64,000 nt of DNA from Paenibacillus sp. Root444D2 (GCF_001426375.1 NZ_LMEO01000051.1:186241-250240), one strand, 5' to 3'. Shown: positions 7,765 to 15,766, numbered from the stretch's first letter. Program-made: numbers and translations. Notes: generated by a model from the sequence alone, not told the origin.

Positions 7765-7968
7765 TTAATACGTACGATTAAATAATTCTTTAACCGTTGT
7801 GATCGCGTCGACTGTCGATCTCACGAAACGATCCAGTTTAGTTACGATAAGTGTATCTCCAGCCTTTAGATTACTAAGGAGCTACTGAAATTCTTGGCGA
7901 TCCTTCTTTGTTCCAGTAAACTTCTCCGAGTAGATCCGTTCAGCTCCGTCAGGCGGAGCTACGTTTCA
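7765..7968 (-). pseudogene. Decayed resolvase/invertase fragment
   Basis: On the minus strand one frame reads GAERIYSEKFTGTKKDRQEF, an in-frame TAG, then LLSNLKAGDTLIVTKLDRFV and on to TVKELFNRT. This aligns with the intact resolvase at 14562-15116 (GCERIFQEKESG...PGDTLIVYKLDRLGRST) over its catalytic-domain middle. The N-terminal Ser motif and the whole C-terminal DNA-binding part are missing and there is a nonsense codon, so it is non-functional. Confidence 0.8.
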
Positions 7969-8067
7969 AGATCTTCACAAAGTTACTATTTATCTTTCTT
8001 GCAACTCATTCTTTATAAATGGTTTTTTTATGATAAAAAGCAATTGCAATGCAATGTGTCATTCATA

Positions 8068-8148
8068 TATGGTGTGGTGGAATGGCAGACACGCTAGTTT
8101 ACCAAACTAGTGGGTAAAACCGTACGGGTTCGAGTCACGTCACCCTCA
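8068..8148 (+). tRNA. tRNA-like gene, Leu-type body with ACC anticodon
   Basis: The sequence TGGTGGAATGGCAGACACGC is the D-arm signature of bacterial tRNA-Leu. The anticodon stem is a perfect CTAGT/ACTAG around loop TTACCAA, placing ACC (8101-8103) at the anticodon. A long variable arm (GGT/ACC) follows, then a T arm with loop TTCGAGT. Defects: one mismatch in the T stem, and only the inner four acceptor pairs (GGTG/CACC) match, with the outer three mutated. No CCA is encoded. ACC would read glycine GGU, unlike the leucine-type body. It may be a degenerate tRNA or an element-borne tRNA with altered identity. Aminoacylation is doubtful. Confidence 0.6.
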
Positions 8149-8181
8149 TTAAACCTCGGACTTCGGTTCGAGCTTTTCATA

Positions 8182-8349
8182 TTAAAGCAAAAGCGCCTCT
8201 ACTTCCGAGGACGCTTTTTTTGTACGGGAGTTTTTCGGATAAGGACATACGAGACGTGTAACGCGGTTAATAGTATCTTTTCCATCGTACCGTAGATAGC
8301 TTCCAATCCATGTCCAGTAACCTCGAGGCAGCGAAATCATCCTATTCAT
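8182..8349 (-). CDS. Hypothetical 55-residue protein
   Basis: A minus-strand ATG frame starting MNRMISLPRGYWTWIGSY and ending VEALLL, preceded by a good GAGGAG ribosome site 9 bp upstream. The 3' end overlaps the hairpin at 8190-8221. No family recognised. It is basic and aromatic at the N-terminus. It could be a real small gene or a remnant. Confidence 0.35.
   Translation of the reverse strand: MNRMISLPRGYWTWIGSYLRYDGKDTINRVTRLVCPYPKNSRTKKASSEVEALLL
8190..8221 (+). terminator. Terminator after the tRNA-like gene
   Basis: AAAGCGCCTC pairs with GAGG-A-CGCTTT around a short loop, followed by seven T. The stem is symmetrical enough to act in both directions. Confidence 0.75.
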
Positions 8350-8553
8350 GAAATTACTCTCCTCTATTAAAAATTTTTTGTGCCCGGGGGGAACGTCTAC
8401 TTAATGCACCTGTATAGGAAGAAAACGACGCTCTAGTGCCAGGTCGAAGGAGTGAAAATTTGATTAGTGACATTATTTATTTCTAATTTGATAGATTTCG
8501 ACTATAATCGTTATCAATGCCAAAAATAAATTACAACATTAAAGGAGAAAAAA

Positions 8554-9693
8554 ATGGAGAAAGATGTCTGGAAGTGGTTCTTCAATGAGTTGTCTGATAA
8601 AAGTATTGTGAGCCTAATATGCGGTATCAACCAAACTTTAACTTCTAAGTTAAGAATAGCAGTCAAAGGGATTAGCGATATAAGTAAATTAAAAACAGAT
8701 CAAATACGTTTGTTCCGAAGTCGAATTGAAACTGAATTAAACAAACCACAAAACACTAACAAAGTGAAGGTTTTCCTCCGCAAATCCAACGAACTAACTA
8801 ATCCAAAAAACAAAGAAGCGATGAAAGCGCTAAGCGTGAAGGATGCTGACGTAATCTGGGAAGAGATTCAAGCTTTCGACAGTATAACTGTGAATGAGAT
8901 GATCATGTATCTGATGATCCAGAATGATCAAGTGCCGATTAACAAGGGGATACAACTTCATGAAAAGATTATGGCAGAAGTAATAAATGATGACGATCGA
9001 TCGGAGTTCGTATTGGAGGCAGAAGATACGGAATCAAAAGTTACGATATTCGATCTAGAAGAGAGGCAAGAATTACTAAATGAACTTGAGCGATTTAGGG
9101 AAGAAAACAAGATAATTCAAGAACAAATTAAGAAGCTTCAAGAAGAGAAAAAAGAAGCTCTTAAAATAAACAGAGACTTAAAAAAGAAAATCAGCCAAGT
9201 TGAAGGAGACAAAAATGAGGCAGACAAAACGATACAAAGGCTAGAGAAAGAGAACAAAACGAGAAAAGATGAGACAAATGTTTGGATTACTAAATATCAA
9301 GAACTTCAAGAAGAATTAAGACAATCGCAACAAGAGCAAGTTGAACTAAAAAACGAAACGGCTAATTTAAATCAGCATTTGAAAGAAGTAACTGAGGAAA
9401 AAAACTTGTTAGAAAAAAATGAAAAGTTGGTACCAAAAAGGTCGGTCATGATAATCGATAGAAATATGCCAGACGGATTAAAAACTCGTGAATCAACTAA
9501 TATCCATTTAATTATGCCTAACCAATTAGAACAAATTATGCTTACTGATTCGTTAGATCATTCAGACGAAATTTGGTTTTTAACATTCAAATTGTCTGCT
9601 CAAAAACAGAGTTTGTTAAATAAGAAATATGGAACAAAGGTAATGGGCTTCAGTACGTACAACGAATTGAAAAATTACTGTAATTCACATTAA
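8554..9693 (+). CDS. Coiled-coil protein, first gene of a McrBC-like operon
   Basis: 379 residues, in three parts. An N-terminal helical domain (MEKDVWKWFFNELSDKSIVS..., about 1-165). A long charged coiled coil (about 170-305) of Glu/Lys/Gln-rich heptads such as RFREENKIIQEQIKKLQEEK. A compact C-terminal domain (about 310-379) with KRSVMIIDRNMPDG and DHSDEIWFLTFKLS. AAGGAG lies 8 bp before the ATG. The McrB-like gene starts 12 bp after the stop. Coiled-coil partners have been described for some McrBC-type and CoCoNuT-type systems. I cannot assign this protein to a named family, and its role as sensor or scaffold is inference. Confidence 0.7.
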   Translation: MEKDVWKWFFNELSDKSIVSLICGINQTLTSKLRIAVKGISDISKLKTDQIRLFRSRIETELNKPQNTNKVKVFLRKSNELTNPKNKEAMKALSVKDADVIWEEIQAFDSITVNEMIMYLMIQNDQVPINKGIQLHEKIMAEVINDDDRSEFVLEAEDTESKVTIFDLEERQELLNELERFREENKIIQEQIKKLQEEKKEALKINRDLKKKISQVEGDKNEADKTIQRLEKENKTRKDETNVWITKYQELQEELRQSQQEQVELKNETANLNQHLKEVTEEKNLLEKNEKLVPKRSVMIIDRNMPDGLKTRESTNIHLIMPNQLEQIMLTDSLDHSDEIWFLTFKLSAQKQSLLNKKYGTKVMGFSTYNELKNYCNSH

Positions 9694-9705
9694 GGAGGAA
9701 TTTAA

Positions 9706-11682
9706 ATGTTACAGCGGAAAAAGTGGGACGTCGATTTTTTAGGTGTACTTTCAACAAATGAAGAAGTCTTTGAAAGCATTGGGCGACATAAAGCGGTATT
9801 TATCAACTCTCAGAACTATTTGCAATTTTTCATTAAAGTGATAAATGAGACACCTGAAAGCTTTCCTCGAAATCAAGTGCTTTTTACATGTTATTCGAGT
9901 GAACTTGAAAAATATGGATTTGAAGAGAATTACCAAAATCATGAATTTAATCGGATAAATGATCTAACGGAATTTTTGATGGATAGTCTTGTTTTGTTTA
10001 AGCCGGGTAAAAAGATTCTCAGTAATCGCGAAGAAGTATTTATTGCGACAGACATTCGCCTTATCCCAAAATTGGAAAGCTTTAAGGTGAACCAAAAATT
10101 TAAAGCGGTACCTATTTTCACTGAAATGGTACATAAGATGTCACAAGAAGAATTTGTTGAATCCTTAATGCAAGGGAAGTATGTTGGAACAGCTGATGGC
10201 ATTTCAATAGAACCGGATGATACTCCGTCATTAGTGCTTTGGAAAGAGGATACTTCATTTACTGCTTATGGACTGTTCGATAAACACGAATATGCACACG
10301 GTGGCTTTTCGTTTGTCTCGAATAGCGGAGTGAGAGAGATTCAATATACCAACTGGTTGGATAGGGTATACCTAGAAGGTGATCAAACGTTATTGTTTAT
10401 GGATCAAGAGGCGTACTCAGAGATAGAAAAGGAGCTTGAGGCTGTACGTCCAATTGTTGATGTTCTTCGCGAAACAATTCAGCCAGAGGAGCCTAAAGTG
10501 ACTATCATAATGGAAGAAGAAAGAATGAAGAAGGAAGATAAGGAAGACGATAAGGATGATAGTAATATGGCAATAGAAGAGGAACTCCTTGATAAAGAAG
10601 AAGAATTTATGGAGCATTTCATCCAGATAACACGGGAAATGGGGCTTCAATATAGCGAAAAGGATTTGTATAATTTCCATACTGCAATGAAATCGAATGC
10701 TCTGACGATACTTGCTGGTATGAGCGGAACTGGGAAGTCACGTCTGGTGCAAGCTTATGGCAGAGCGCTTGGGCTTGATGCCAGTCAACTAGTTTTTGTT
10801 CCAGTACGGCCGTCATGGGCTGACGATGCGGATTTACTCGGATATGTGGACACCAAAAACATGTTATTCCGTCCTAGTAATTCCTCTCTTATTGACGCTT
10901 TATTCCAAGCGCAATCAGAGCGGAACAAGTTATTCATAATCTGCTTCGATGAGATGAACCTTTCTCGTGTTGAACATTACTTCTCTCAGTTTCTTTCAGT
11001 ATTAGAAATGGAACCAAATCGTCGTATGCTAAGACTTTATAGTGATCGCATTGCACAACAAATCTATAACTCGGCACAATACGGGCCAGAGATAAATATA
11101 GGTGGTAACGTTGTGTTTGTCGGTACAGTAAATTTGGATGAATCGACGTATCATTTTTCAGACAAAGTACTCGACCGTGCGAATGTCATAACACTAGATG
11201 TGCAGCCGTATTCCATGCTTAAAAATCGAAACACTCGAGAAGCAAAAGAGAGAACTCGTAAACCATACACCTATGAGCAGTACAGTAAATTCAAAAAGCA
11301 AGAAAGCCCAGTATCTTTAAATGATGATGAATTAAATCTTTTATGGGAATTGCACACGATCATGCAAATTGAAAATAAAAACTTAGGTATCGGACCGCGT
11401 GTGGTGAAGCAGATTGACCATTATATTAAAAATCTTCCTTTAAACACATTCCTAAGTCGTGAAGAGGCGTTTGACATTCAAGTGGTGCAACGTATTTTAA
11501 CAAAACTAAGGGGTCCGGAGGGATTGTTGAAAGGGCTTATTGGAAAAGTTGCAGAGGATAGGGTTGAAGGGTCTTTTTACGAACGGATAGAACGATACAG
11601 CGACGTTTCTAACTTCAAGAGAACCAAAAGTGTATTATTACAAAAAGCGAAAGAGTTGAAGGTCAATGGCTTTACTGTATAA
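9706..11682 (+). CDS. McrB-like AAA+ NTPase
   Basis: 658 residues. The N-terminal ~265 residues are unique and presumably recognise the target; an acidic linker (about 268-302) follows. The AAA+ module has Walker A AGMSGTGKSRL (about 337), the McrB-type VPVRPSWADDADLLGY segment, Walker B IICFDEMNLSRVEHY (about 411), and a McrB/MoxR-type sensor VGTVNLDESTYHFSDKVLDR (about 472). In McrBC the B subunit uses GTP to drive translocation and activates the McrC nuclease; whether this one uses GTP or ATP cannot be told from sequence. It is co-transcribed with the coiled-coil gene and overlaps the McrC-like gene by 17 bp. Confidence 0.88.
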   Translation: MLQRKKWDVDFLGVLSTNEEVFESIGRHKAVFINSQNYLQFFIKVINETPESFPRNQVLFTCYSSELEKYGFEENYQNHEFNRINDLTEFLMDSLVLFKPGKKILSNREEVFIATDIRLIPKLESFKVNQKFKAVPIFTEMVHKMSQEEFVESLMQGKYVGTADGISIEPDDTPSLVLWKEDTSFTAYGLFDKHEYAHGGFSFVSNSGVREIQYTNWLDRVYLEGDQTLLFMDQEAYSEIEKELEAVRPIVDVLRETIQPEEPKVTIIMEEERMKKEDKEDDKDDSNMAIEEELLDKEEEFMEHFIQITREMGLQYSEKDLYNFHTAMKSNALTILAGMSGTGKSRLVQAYGRALGLDASQLVFVPVRPSWADDADLLGYVDTKNMLFRPSNSSLIDALFQAQSERNKLFIICFDEMNLSRVEHYFSQFLSVLEMEPNRRMLRLYSDRIAQQIYNSAQYGPEINIGGNVVFVGTVNLDESTYHFSDKVLDRANVITLDVQPYSMLKNRNTREAKERTRKPYTYEQYSKFKKQESPVSLNDDELNLLWELHTIMQIENKNLGIGPRVVKQIDHYIKNLPLNTFLSREEAFDIQVVQRILTKLRGPEGLLKGLIGKVAEDRVEGSFYERIERYSDVSNFKRTKSVLLQKAKELKVNGFTV

Positions 11683-13498
11683 TTCCGAACCTATGGCTGA
11701 AGTGATCTCACTAGGTTCCGTCGACCTCTCTTTTCTTTATGATTATGAACAACCAGTAAAGGTACAACAATTTTATACAAATGAATACATTTTAGATGAT
11801 GTGATTTCCTTCGAGTTGAAAGAGAACAAACCGGTCAGCATTTTGTTTCAGGCTAATGATAATAATGCTAGATTTTATATGTATGGTTTAGAATCCCTCT
11901 CAAACGAGAATCTGGAAATCGATGAGAATGGTGACGTTTTTCTGCAGCCTTCTGCTATTCCCATCGTTTTGTATGCGAAGGATTATTACCCACTAATTCC
12001 AGGTTCATATTTGGCAAAGGTAATAACAGGCGAATTTACTTATTACCTTCCTTTTACAGTACGTCCGAAACAGGTGACAGATGATCAGTTAAAGCTGATG
12101 AAAGAAGAATTGGAAGATGTTGTGAAAGGTCTTGCAATCGATTTCGTAAAAAAGGTGTATTCACCTGCAGATAACGATTTTAAAGCACTGCCTCCGCACC
12201 TTCTAAGACAATTTATGACTATTAAAAAACATTATCCATCTGTTATGGCTGCATTAACGGATATTTATAAGAAAGCCAACTATAGAATTAAAAAGGATTA
12301 TCGTTGGACGAGGGAGAACCGCGCAAGTCAGGTTGACCATGTTACAGTGCGAACGGCGCAAACGAAATCCTTTTATGAGGATCAACTACTAACTCCATTT
12401 AGCTCAATTGATTATGATTTGCCGGAGAACCGTTGGGTCAAATTTATAATACGAAACGTTCTGACACTGCTGAATCAGTTTGTGGATTCATTGGACAATT
12501 ATAACGAGCGAGTTATAAATGAGTTAAAGGAGCTGCAGCGTTTTCAATTTCAAGAGAGCACTAGAAGGGAATTAGTGGAGAAAGAACGAGTAACCATTTT
12601 GTTAGAGGATTACAGACAGTTGGTACATCGGATGAAGATAGGCTTTCAGATGATTGTTCATGCGTCTTGGTATCAAGAAATTACAAACAAAACGTTCACG
12701 CATATCCCTCACAATTTATTATCAGATTCTAGATATCGTGCGTTGTTTCAACTTCATCGGGATCTTAACGATGATGAGCTTGAGGTAACTATTGATCCAG
12801 CCTTCACGTATCAGTGGAAGCGAACCGATAAACTGTATGAAATGTGGGGATTTCTTCAAATTTTAAAACTTTTAAGAGATTTCGGTTTCCAGCCAATATC
12901 AGGTTGGGTTTTTGACCAAGCTGTTCAGGAGGACAAGATCTTGTTAATCCCTTATCTACCGAGCGGTGAGCAGATAGTATTGAGTAAGGGAGATTTGCTT
13001 ATTCATTACGTTTATGACGGAGTACTTCCGCTTGCGAGTAGTGGAACCAATTTGGAGAGGGCACCACTCTATATGGGTAAGCATAATAGACCAGATGGGA
13101 GGATGGATTTTTATAAGAATGAAGTATATGTCGGAAGCCTGATCATAGATTTTAAGTATCGCCCGATCAACAACTTCTGGAAGAATGGTAAGTATAACTC
13201 GATGTCTCGACTCGGAGAGATGGAGCAGCTGATAGCATATAAACGAGACAGCAACTCCAAATATTTATATGGTGAAGAAAAAGGAAGGCATATTCGAGAA
13301 CTACTCAGTCCTAGGCCGGTTCGTGAGGTGTGGGCGTTATACGCAGAAGCGAGAGACGAATGGCAAAGTCATCTTCATCTTATCGATGATTCAATTAGAA
13401 TCATCCCAATGAATCCGGGACAAGAATATTCAGCGATACTAGAGCATTTACAAGCAGTTATTGAGTTTATGGATGGAATGCTAGACCGTATTTTGTAA
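11666..13498 (+). CDS. McrC-like DUF2357 / PD-(D/E)XK nuclease
   Basis: 610 residues. The N-terminal beta-rich domain and the central helical region (FDYDLPENRWVKFIIRNVL-type sequence, about 240-330) match the DUF2357 family of McrC-like proteins. Near residues 474-495 is the nuclease core: RPDGRMDF, then, after a short strand and turn, LIIDFKYR. This is the D...DxK signature of PD-(D/E)XK enzymes. It is the expected DNA-cutting partner of the McrB-like NTPase immediately upstream. Start at ATG 11666 has a GAAGG site and overlaps the mcrB-like stop; ATG 11693 is an alternative. A terminator follows 28 bp after the stop, closing the three-gene operon. Confidence 0.85.
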   Translation: MALLYNSEPMAEVISLGSVDLSFLYDYEQPVKVQQFYTNEYILDDVISFELKENKPVSILFQANDNNARFYMYGLESLSNENLEIDENGDVFLQPSAIPIVLYAKDYYPLIPGSYLAKVITGEFTYYLPFTVRPKQVTDDQLKLMKEELEDVVKGLAIDFVKKVYSPADNDFKALPPHLLRQFMTIKKHYPSVMAALTDIYKKANYRIKKDYRWTRENRASQVDHVTVRTAQTKSFYEDQLLTPFSSIDYDLPENRWVKFIIRNVLTLLNQFVDSLDNYNERVINELKELQRFQFQESTRRELVEKERVTILLEDYRQLVHRMKIGFQMIVHASWYQEITNKTFTHIPHNLLSDSRYRALFQLHRDLNDDELEVTIDPAFTYQWKRTDKLYEMWGFLQILKLLRDFGFQPISGWVFDQAVQEDKILLIPYLPSGEQIVLSKGDLLIHYVYDGVLPLASSGTNLERAPLYMGKHNRPDGRMDFYKNEVYVGSLIIDFKYRPINNFWKNGKYNSMSRLGEMEQLIAYKRDSNSKYLYGEEKGRHIRELLSPRPVREVWALYAEARDEWQSHLHLIDDSIRIIPMNPGQEYSAILEHLQAVIEFMDGMLDRIL

Positions 13499-13525
13499 CT
13501 GAAAAACATTATTATACTGTAAACA

Positions 13526-13563
13526 AAAACAGCATCTACATTTGTTATTGGATGCTGTTTTTT
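13526..13563 (+). terminator. Terminator of the McrBC-like operon
   Basis: AAAACAGCATC pairs with GATGCTGTTTT (11 bp), followed by a T run. Confidence 0.9.
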
Positions 13564-13610
13564 GTGTTTATTTAATGTTTTCATTTCCGGAACGTTTAGT
13601 CGTGAGATTT

Positions 13611-13774
13611 ATAGATTCGCTCAGTTCGTTTTCTCCTCAGCCTTAGGTCTCGTCGACAGCATTGAATATCAACCTTTCTATTTCGTTTATATCTAACGAA
13701 TAAAGGAAAGGATTTAATAAAATTGCATGGCGCGAGCAAATCGAGTCGCCACGACGAGGGCGAAGCCTGAGGAG
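13611..13774. repeat. Repeat copy A of a ~160-bp element-borne repeat
   Basis: Similar to 15767-15920 over its whole length, with blocks such as CTCCTCAGCC, TAACGAATAAAGGA, GCATGGCGCGAGC and GAGTCGCCACGACGAGG conserved. Its ends form an imperfect inverted repeat (CTCCTCAGCCTTAGG... / ...AAGCCTGAGGAG). A plus-strand frame beginning MARANRVATTRAKPEE starts in its right half and runs 71 codons to 13942, with an AAAGGA stretch upstream. The other copy gives MARAKRVATTRPEAEE and stops after 30 codons. I do not consider either frame an established gene. Confidence 0.7.
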
Positions 13775-14002
13775 TATAAAGAACGCCGATCCCGAAGAAC
13801 TGAAAATACTTTCAACGCAAAACCGGAAGTCGAAATTTTCCATTTGAATTCGAGATTGAATACTTTTGATATATCGTTCCCTGTTCCGAAATACGCAACG
13901 AAAAAGCTTGAAATACAAATGTTTTTATTGCAAATTGAATAGCTCTAAGAACATCAGGTGCTTGGAGAAACTGGCTCAGAAAGAATTTGATGAGGTGGTT
14001 AA

Positions 14003-14245
14003 ATGATGATCGGACGAAGTGAACCGAATAACGACCGTGAGCGCCGCGCGAAGGCTCAAGCGAGGGAGCAGTTGAATAATCCGCCAAGTCCGAACGTTGA
14101 GATCGTTGCGCTGGAGGATGGGAGAGTTATGATCCGAGAGCTTGACGAGTCTGGCCAGTTGATCTGGGAGACGTTCGGATTCTTTGGAGGCGAAATCGAG
14201 TATAGAAAGGTTTGCGTTAGAAGAGACCGTGTACAAAATGTCTGA
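14003..14245 (+). CDS. Third MIGxEP-leader ORF (80 codons), probably truncated
   Basis: Reads (M)MIGRSEPNNDRERRAKAQAR and then VEIVALEDGRVMIRELDESG before ending at an early stop. The leader matches the genes at 5750 and 6967 at DNA and protein level, but the continuation is different. The last ~20 codons overlap, in another frame, the LRAT-like fragment that follows, suggesting the 3' end was replaced by recombination. GAGGTGG precedes the double ATG start. Function unknown. Confidence 0.5.
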   Translation: MMIGRSEPNNDRERRAKAQAREQLNNPPSPNVEIVALEDGRVMIRELDESGQLIWETFGFFGGEIEYRKVCVRRDRVQNV

Positions 14246-14381
14246 TAAATATAGTCCCTTCAGCTACAGAAACGATGAAGTTGTGCGCCGTGCATATTCC
14301 CGTAAAAGCGAGTCCAGCTATAAGCTGTCTGTAAATAATTGCGAGCATTTTGTAAGATGGTGTAGGAATGGGAGTAATTAA
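14187..14381 (+). pseudogene. C-terminal fragment of an LRAT/NlpC-like domain protein
   Basis: The frame ends SYRNDEVVRRAYSRKSESSY and then KLSVNNCEHFVRWCRNG. This is the signature of the lecithin:retinol acyltransferase-like (LRAT/NC) domain, with the catalytic cysteine in NNCEHF. The N-terminal half with the catalytic histidine is absent and there is no credible start, so this is a remnant joined to the preceding unrelated ORF. Confidence 0.65.
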
Positions 14382-14561
14382 CGCCTCCAGCGAAGAAATG
14401 ACGTGAATGACGAAAATGGAGATGGATCCAGATTCGTCTTTTTCTTTGTCTTTCCCCGTAATCTGAAAAATTTCATAAAAATTCTCGGTGTGGTTGAGCT
14501 GGGCGCTAAAAGGGGTGGCTCCCCCGTGCATACCCCCTTGACAAAGCAAAAACCCAGCCAC

Positions 14562-15116
14562 TTAGGACTGAGCTTTTATCGCACGATATAGAACGGATTT
14601 ACTGACTTGAGTCATCTCATGTATCTGTTTGATTGTGTACTGCATGGATGCGTGGAGTTTGAGTGCCTGAGCGAGCTTGTCGCTGTCCTGTGGCTTACGG
14701 CCTCCCACACGTCCGCGCGCTCTAGCGGCCTCTAATCCGTCTCTCGTCCGTTCCCTGATGAGATCTGCCTCTAGCTGGGCGAACGCGCTCAGGATCGTGA
14801 GCATCGCTTTCCCCATAGCTGTGGACGTGTCAATCTTGTCAGTGACACTGGCGAACATTATCTCGCGCTTATTCAAGTCATCAACGAGGTTGACGAGCTT
14901 TGCTGTGGAACGTCCTAGCCTATCGAGTTTATAGACGATAAGCGTGTCACCGGGACGGAGATAGTCGAGGCAAGCAGCCAGCTCCTCCCGGTCATCATTC
15001 CGTCCACTTTCCTTCTCTTGAAAAATCCGTTCGCATCCTTCTGCTTTCAATGCGTCGAGCTGGAGAGCGAGGCTCTGCTGGCTTGTACTTACGCGAGCAT
15101 ATCCAATTTTGGCCAT
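14562..15116 (-). CDS. Serine resolvase/DNA invertase (Pin/Hin family)
   Basis: 184 residues, a typical small serine recombinase. AKIGYARVSTSQQSL holds the catalytic serine (about residue 10). EKESGRNDDREEL, GDTLIVYKLDRLGRSTA and AFAQLEADLIRERTRDGL follow. The C-terminal part has the linker GRVGGRKP and a helix-turn-helix (YTIKQIHEMTQVSKSVLYRAI). I chose the ATG at 15116 because GGGAGGG lies just upstream; the longer frame to 15146 has none. It could resolve dimers of the excised circle or invert a segment. It is distinct from the large recombinase at the element's left end and shares ancestry with the decayed copy at 7765-7968. Confidence 0.92.
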   Translation of the reverse strand: MAKIGYARVSTSQQSLALQLDALKAEGCERIFQEKESGRNDDREELAACLDYLRPGDTLIVYKLDRLGRSTAKLVNLVDDLNKREIMFASVTDKIDTSTAMGKAMLTILSAFAQLEADLIRERTRDGLEAARARGRVGGRKPQDSDKLAQALKLHASMQYTIKQIHEMTQVSKSVLYRAIKAQS

Positions 15117-15156
15117 TTTGTTTCCCTCCCGATATGTATATACCAAGTATTCCCTA

Positions 15157-15205
15157 AAACGTTTATTATGTCAAGTATAGGGAAAATGATTTAGGGACGG
15201 ATATT
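15157..15205 (-). promoter_or_regulatory. Candidate operator/res-like inverted repeats upstream of resolvase
   Basis: ATTCCCTA and TAGGGAAAAT lie about 21 bp apart as an inverted repeat, with a further TTTAGGGA downstream. A perfect hairpin TTAAGGGA-6-TCCCTTAA lies at 15273-15294. Their position directly upstream of the resolvase start suits auto-regulation or a resolution site. Function is inferred. Confidence 0.4.
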
Positions 15206-15444
15206 GGGAAGGGAAAATAGCTGTTTTCGGCGATCCCTAGACTGCTGGAAGATGTTTCCCGGAAATCACCGTTTAAGGGAGATGGATCCCTTAACTGATC
15301 TGGTCTTTGGCAGGATTTCTGAAAACGGACATAAATGGCATCTTATTTGCTCTCTCTACATACATATTCATAGAGCGGAATGATCTCCTTGGGAGAGGAG
15401 AAGCCGGACTGAAGAGCTATCCTATTAAGATGGAGGAGAGCTGA

Positions 15445-15519
15445 ATGAGTGTTTCAGAACTCATCGCTTTGCTTACGCTCATAGTCATGATCGTGGAGCT
15501 GGCTCGCAGAAAGGACTAA
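15445..15519 (+). CDS. 24-residue membrane peptide, putative holin-like type I toxin
   Basis: The peptide MSVSELIALLTLIVMIVELARRKD is a single hydrophobic helix with a charged tail. It matches the size and layout of the 'putative holin-like toxin' / TxpA-type peptides of Bacillota. GGAGGAG lies 6 bp upstream. A strong bidirectional terminator begins 14 bp after the stop, a usual arrangement where the toxin mRNA and a convergent antisense RNA overlap. The antitoxin RNA is not shown; the minus strand from about 15600-15700 would be the place to look. Confidence 0.5.
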   Translation: MSVSELIALLTLIVMIVELARRKD

Positions 15520-15533
15520 TCGTAATGTTCCGG

Positions 15534-15569
15534 AAAAGGGAGGCACTCCTCTGAGTGACGCTCCCTTTT
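15534..15569. terminator. Bidirectional terminator after the toxin-like ORF
   Basis: AAAAGGGAG pairs with CTCCCTTTT (9 bp) with an inner stem CACTC/GAGTG. The A and T runs allow use from both strands. Confidence 0.8.
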
Positions 15570-15766
15570 CTGTTTCTATAAGTTCGCTCCTCAGTATAAG
15601 CGGCGAAAGGCCGCTGAACGAATCAGCGACCTTCCCCTGTAAGCGAACACGCACATAGTACGGATCGGCCTCCAATATAGCATAAATTTGAAATACGTGT
15701 CCATACCCCCGATGTTTAATGAAACCGGAAGTATTCGGCAGCTCTTGCGGCTTTTTCAGCCTATCA
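15570..15766. other. No assured gene; minus-strand frame of uncertain status
   Basis: A minus-strand frame is open from about 15830 to 15454 and includes VFQIYAILEADPYYVRVRLQ. It has no ribosome site, crosses the terminator and the toxin ORF in antisense, and resembles nothing I recognise. I treat the stretch as non-coding or as a remnant; it may encode the antisense RNA of the toxin candidate. Confidence 0.3.

Noticed and set aside
13727..13942. 71-codon frame starting MARANRVATTRAKPEE as a gene
   Set aside because: Its start lies in a repeat whose other copy encodes only 30 codons; the remainder has no recognisable content. Recorded under the repeat instead.
15454..15675. Minus-strand frame containing EADPYYVRVRLQ as a gene
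   Set aside because: It runs antisense through the terminator and the small toxin ORF, has no ribosome site and no family resemblance.
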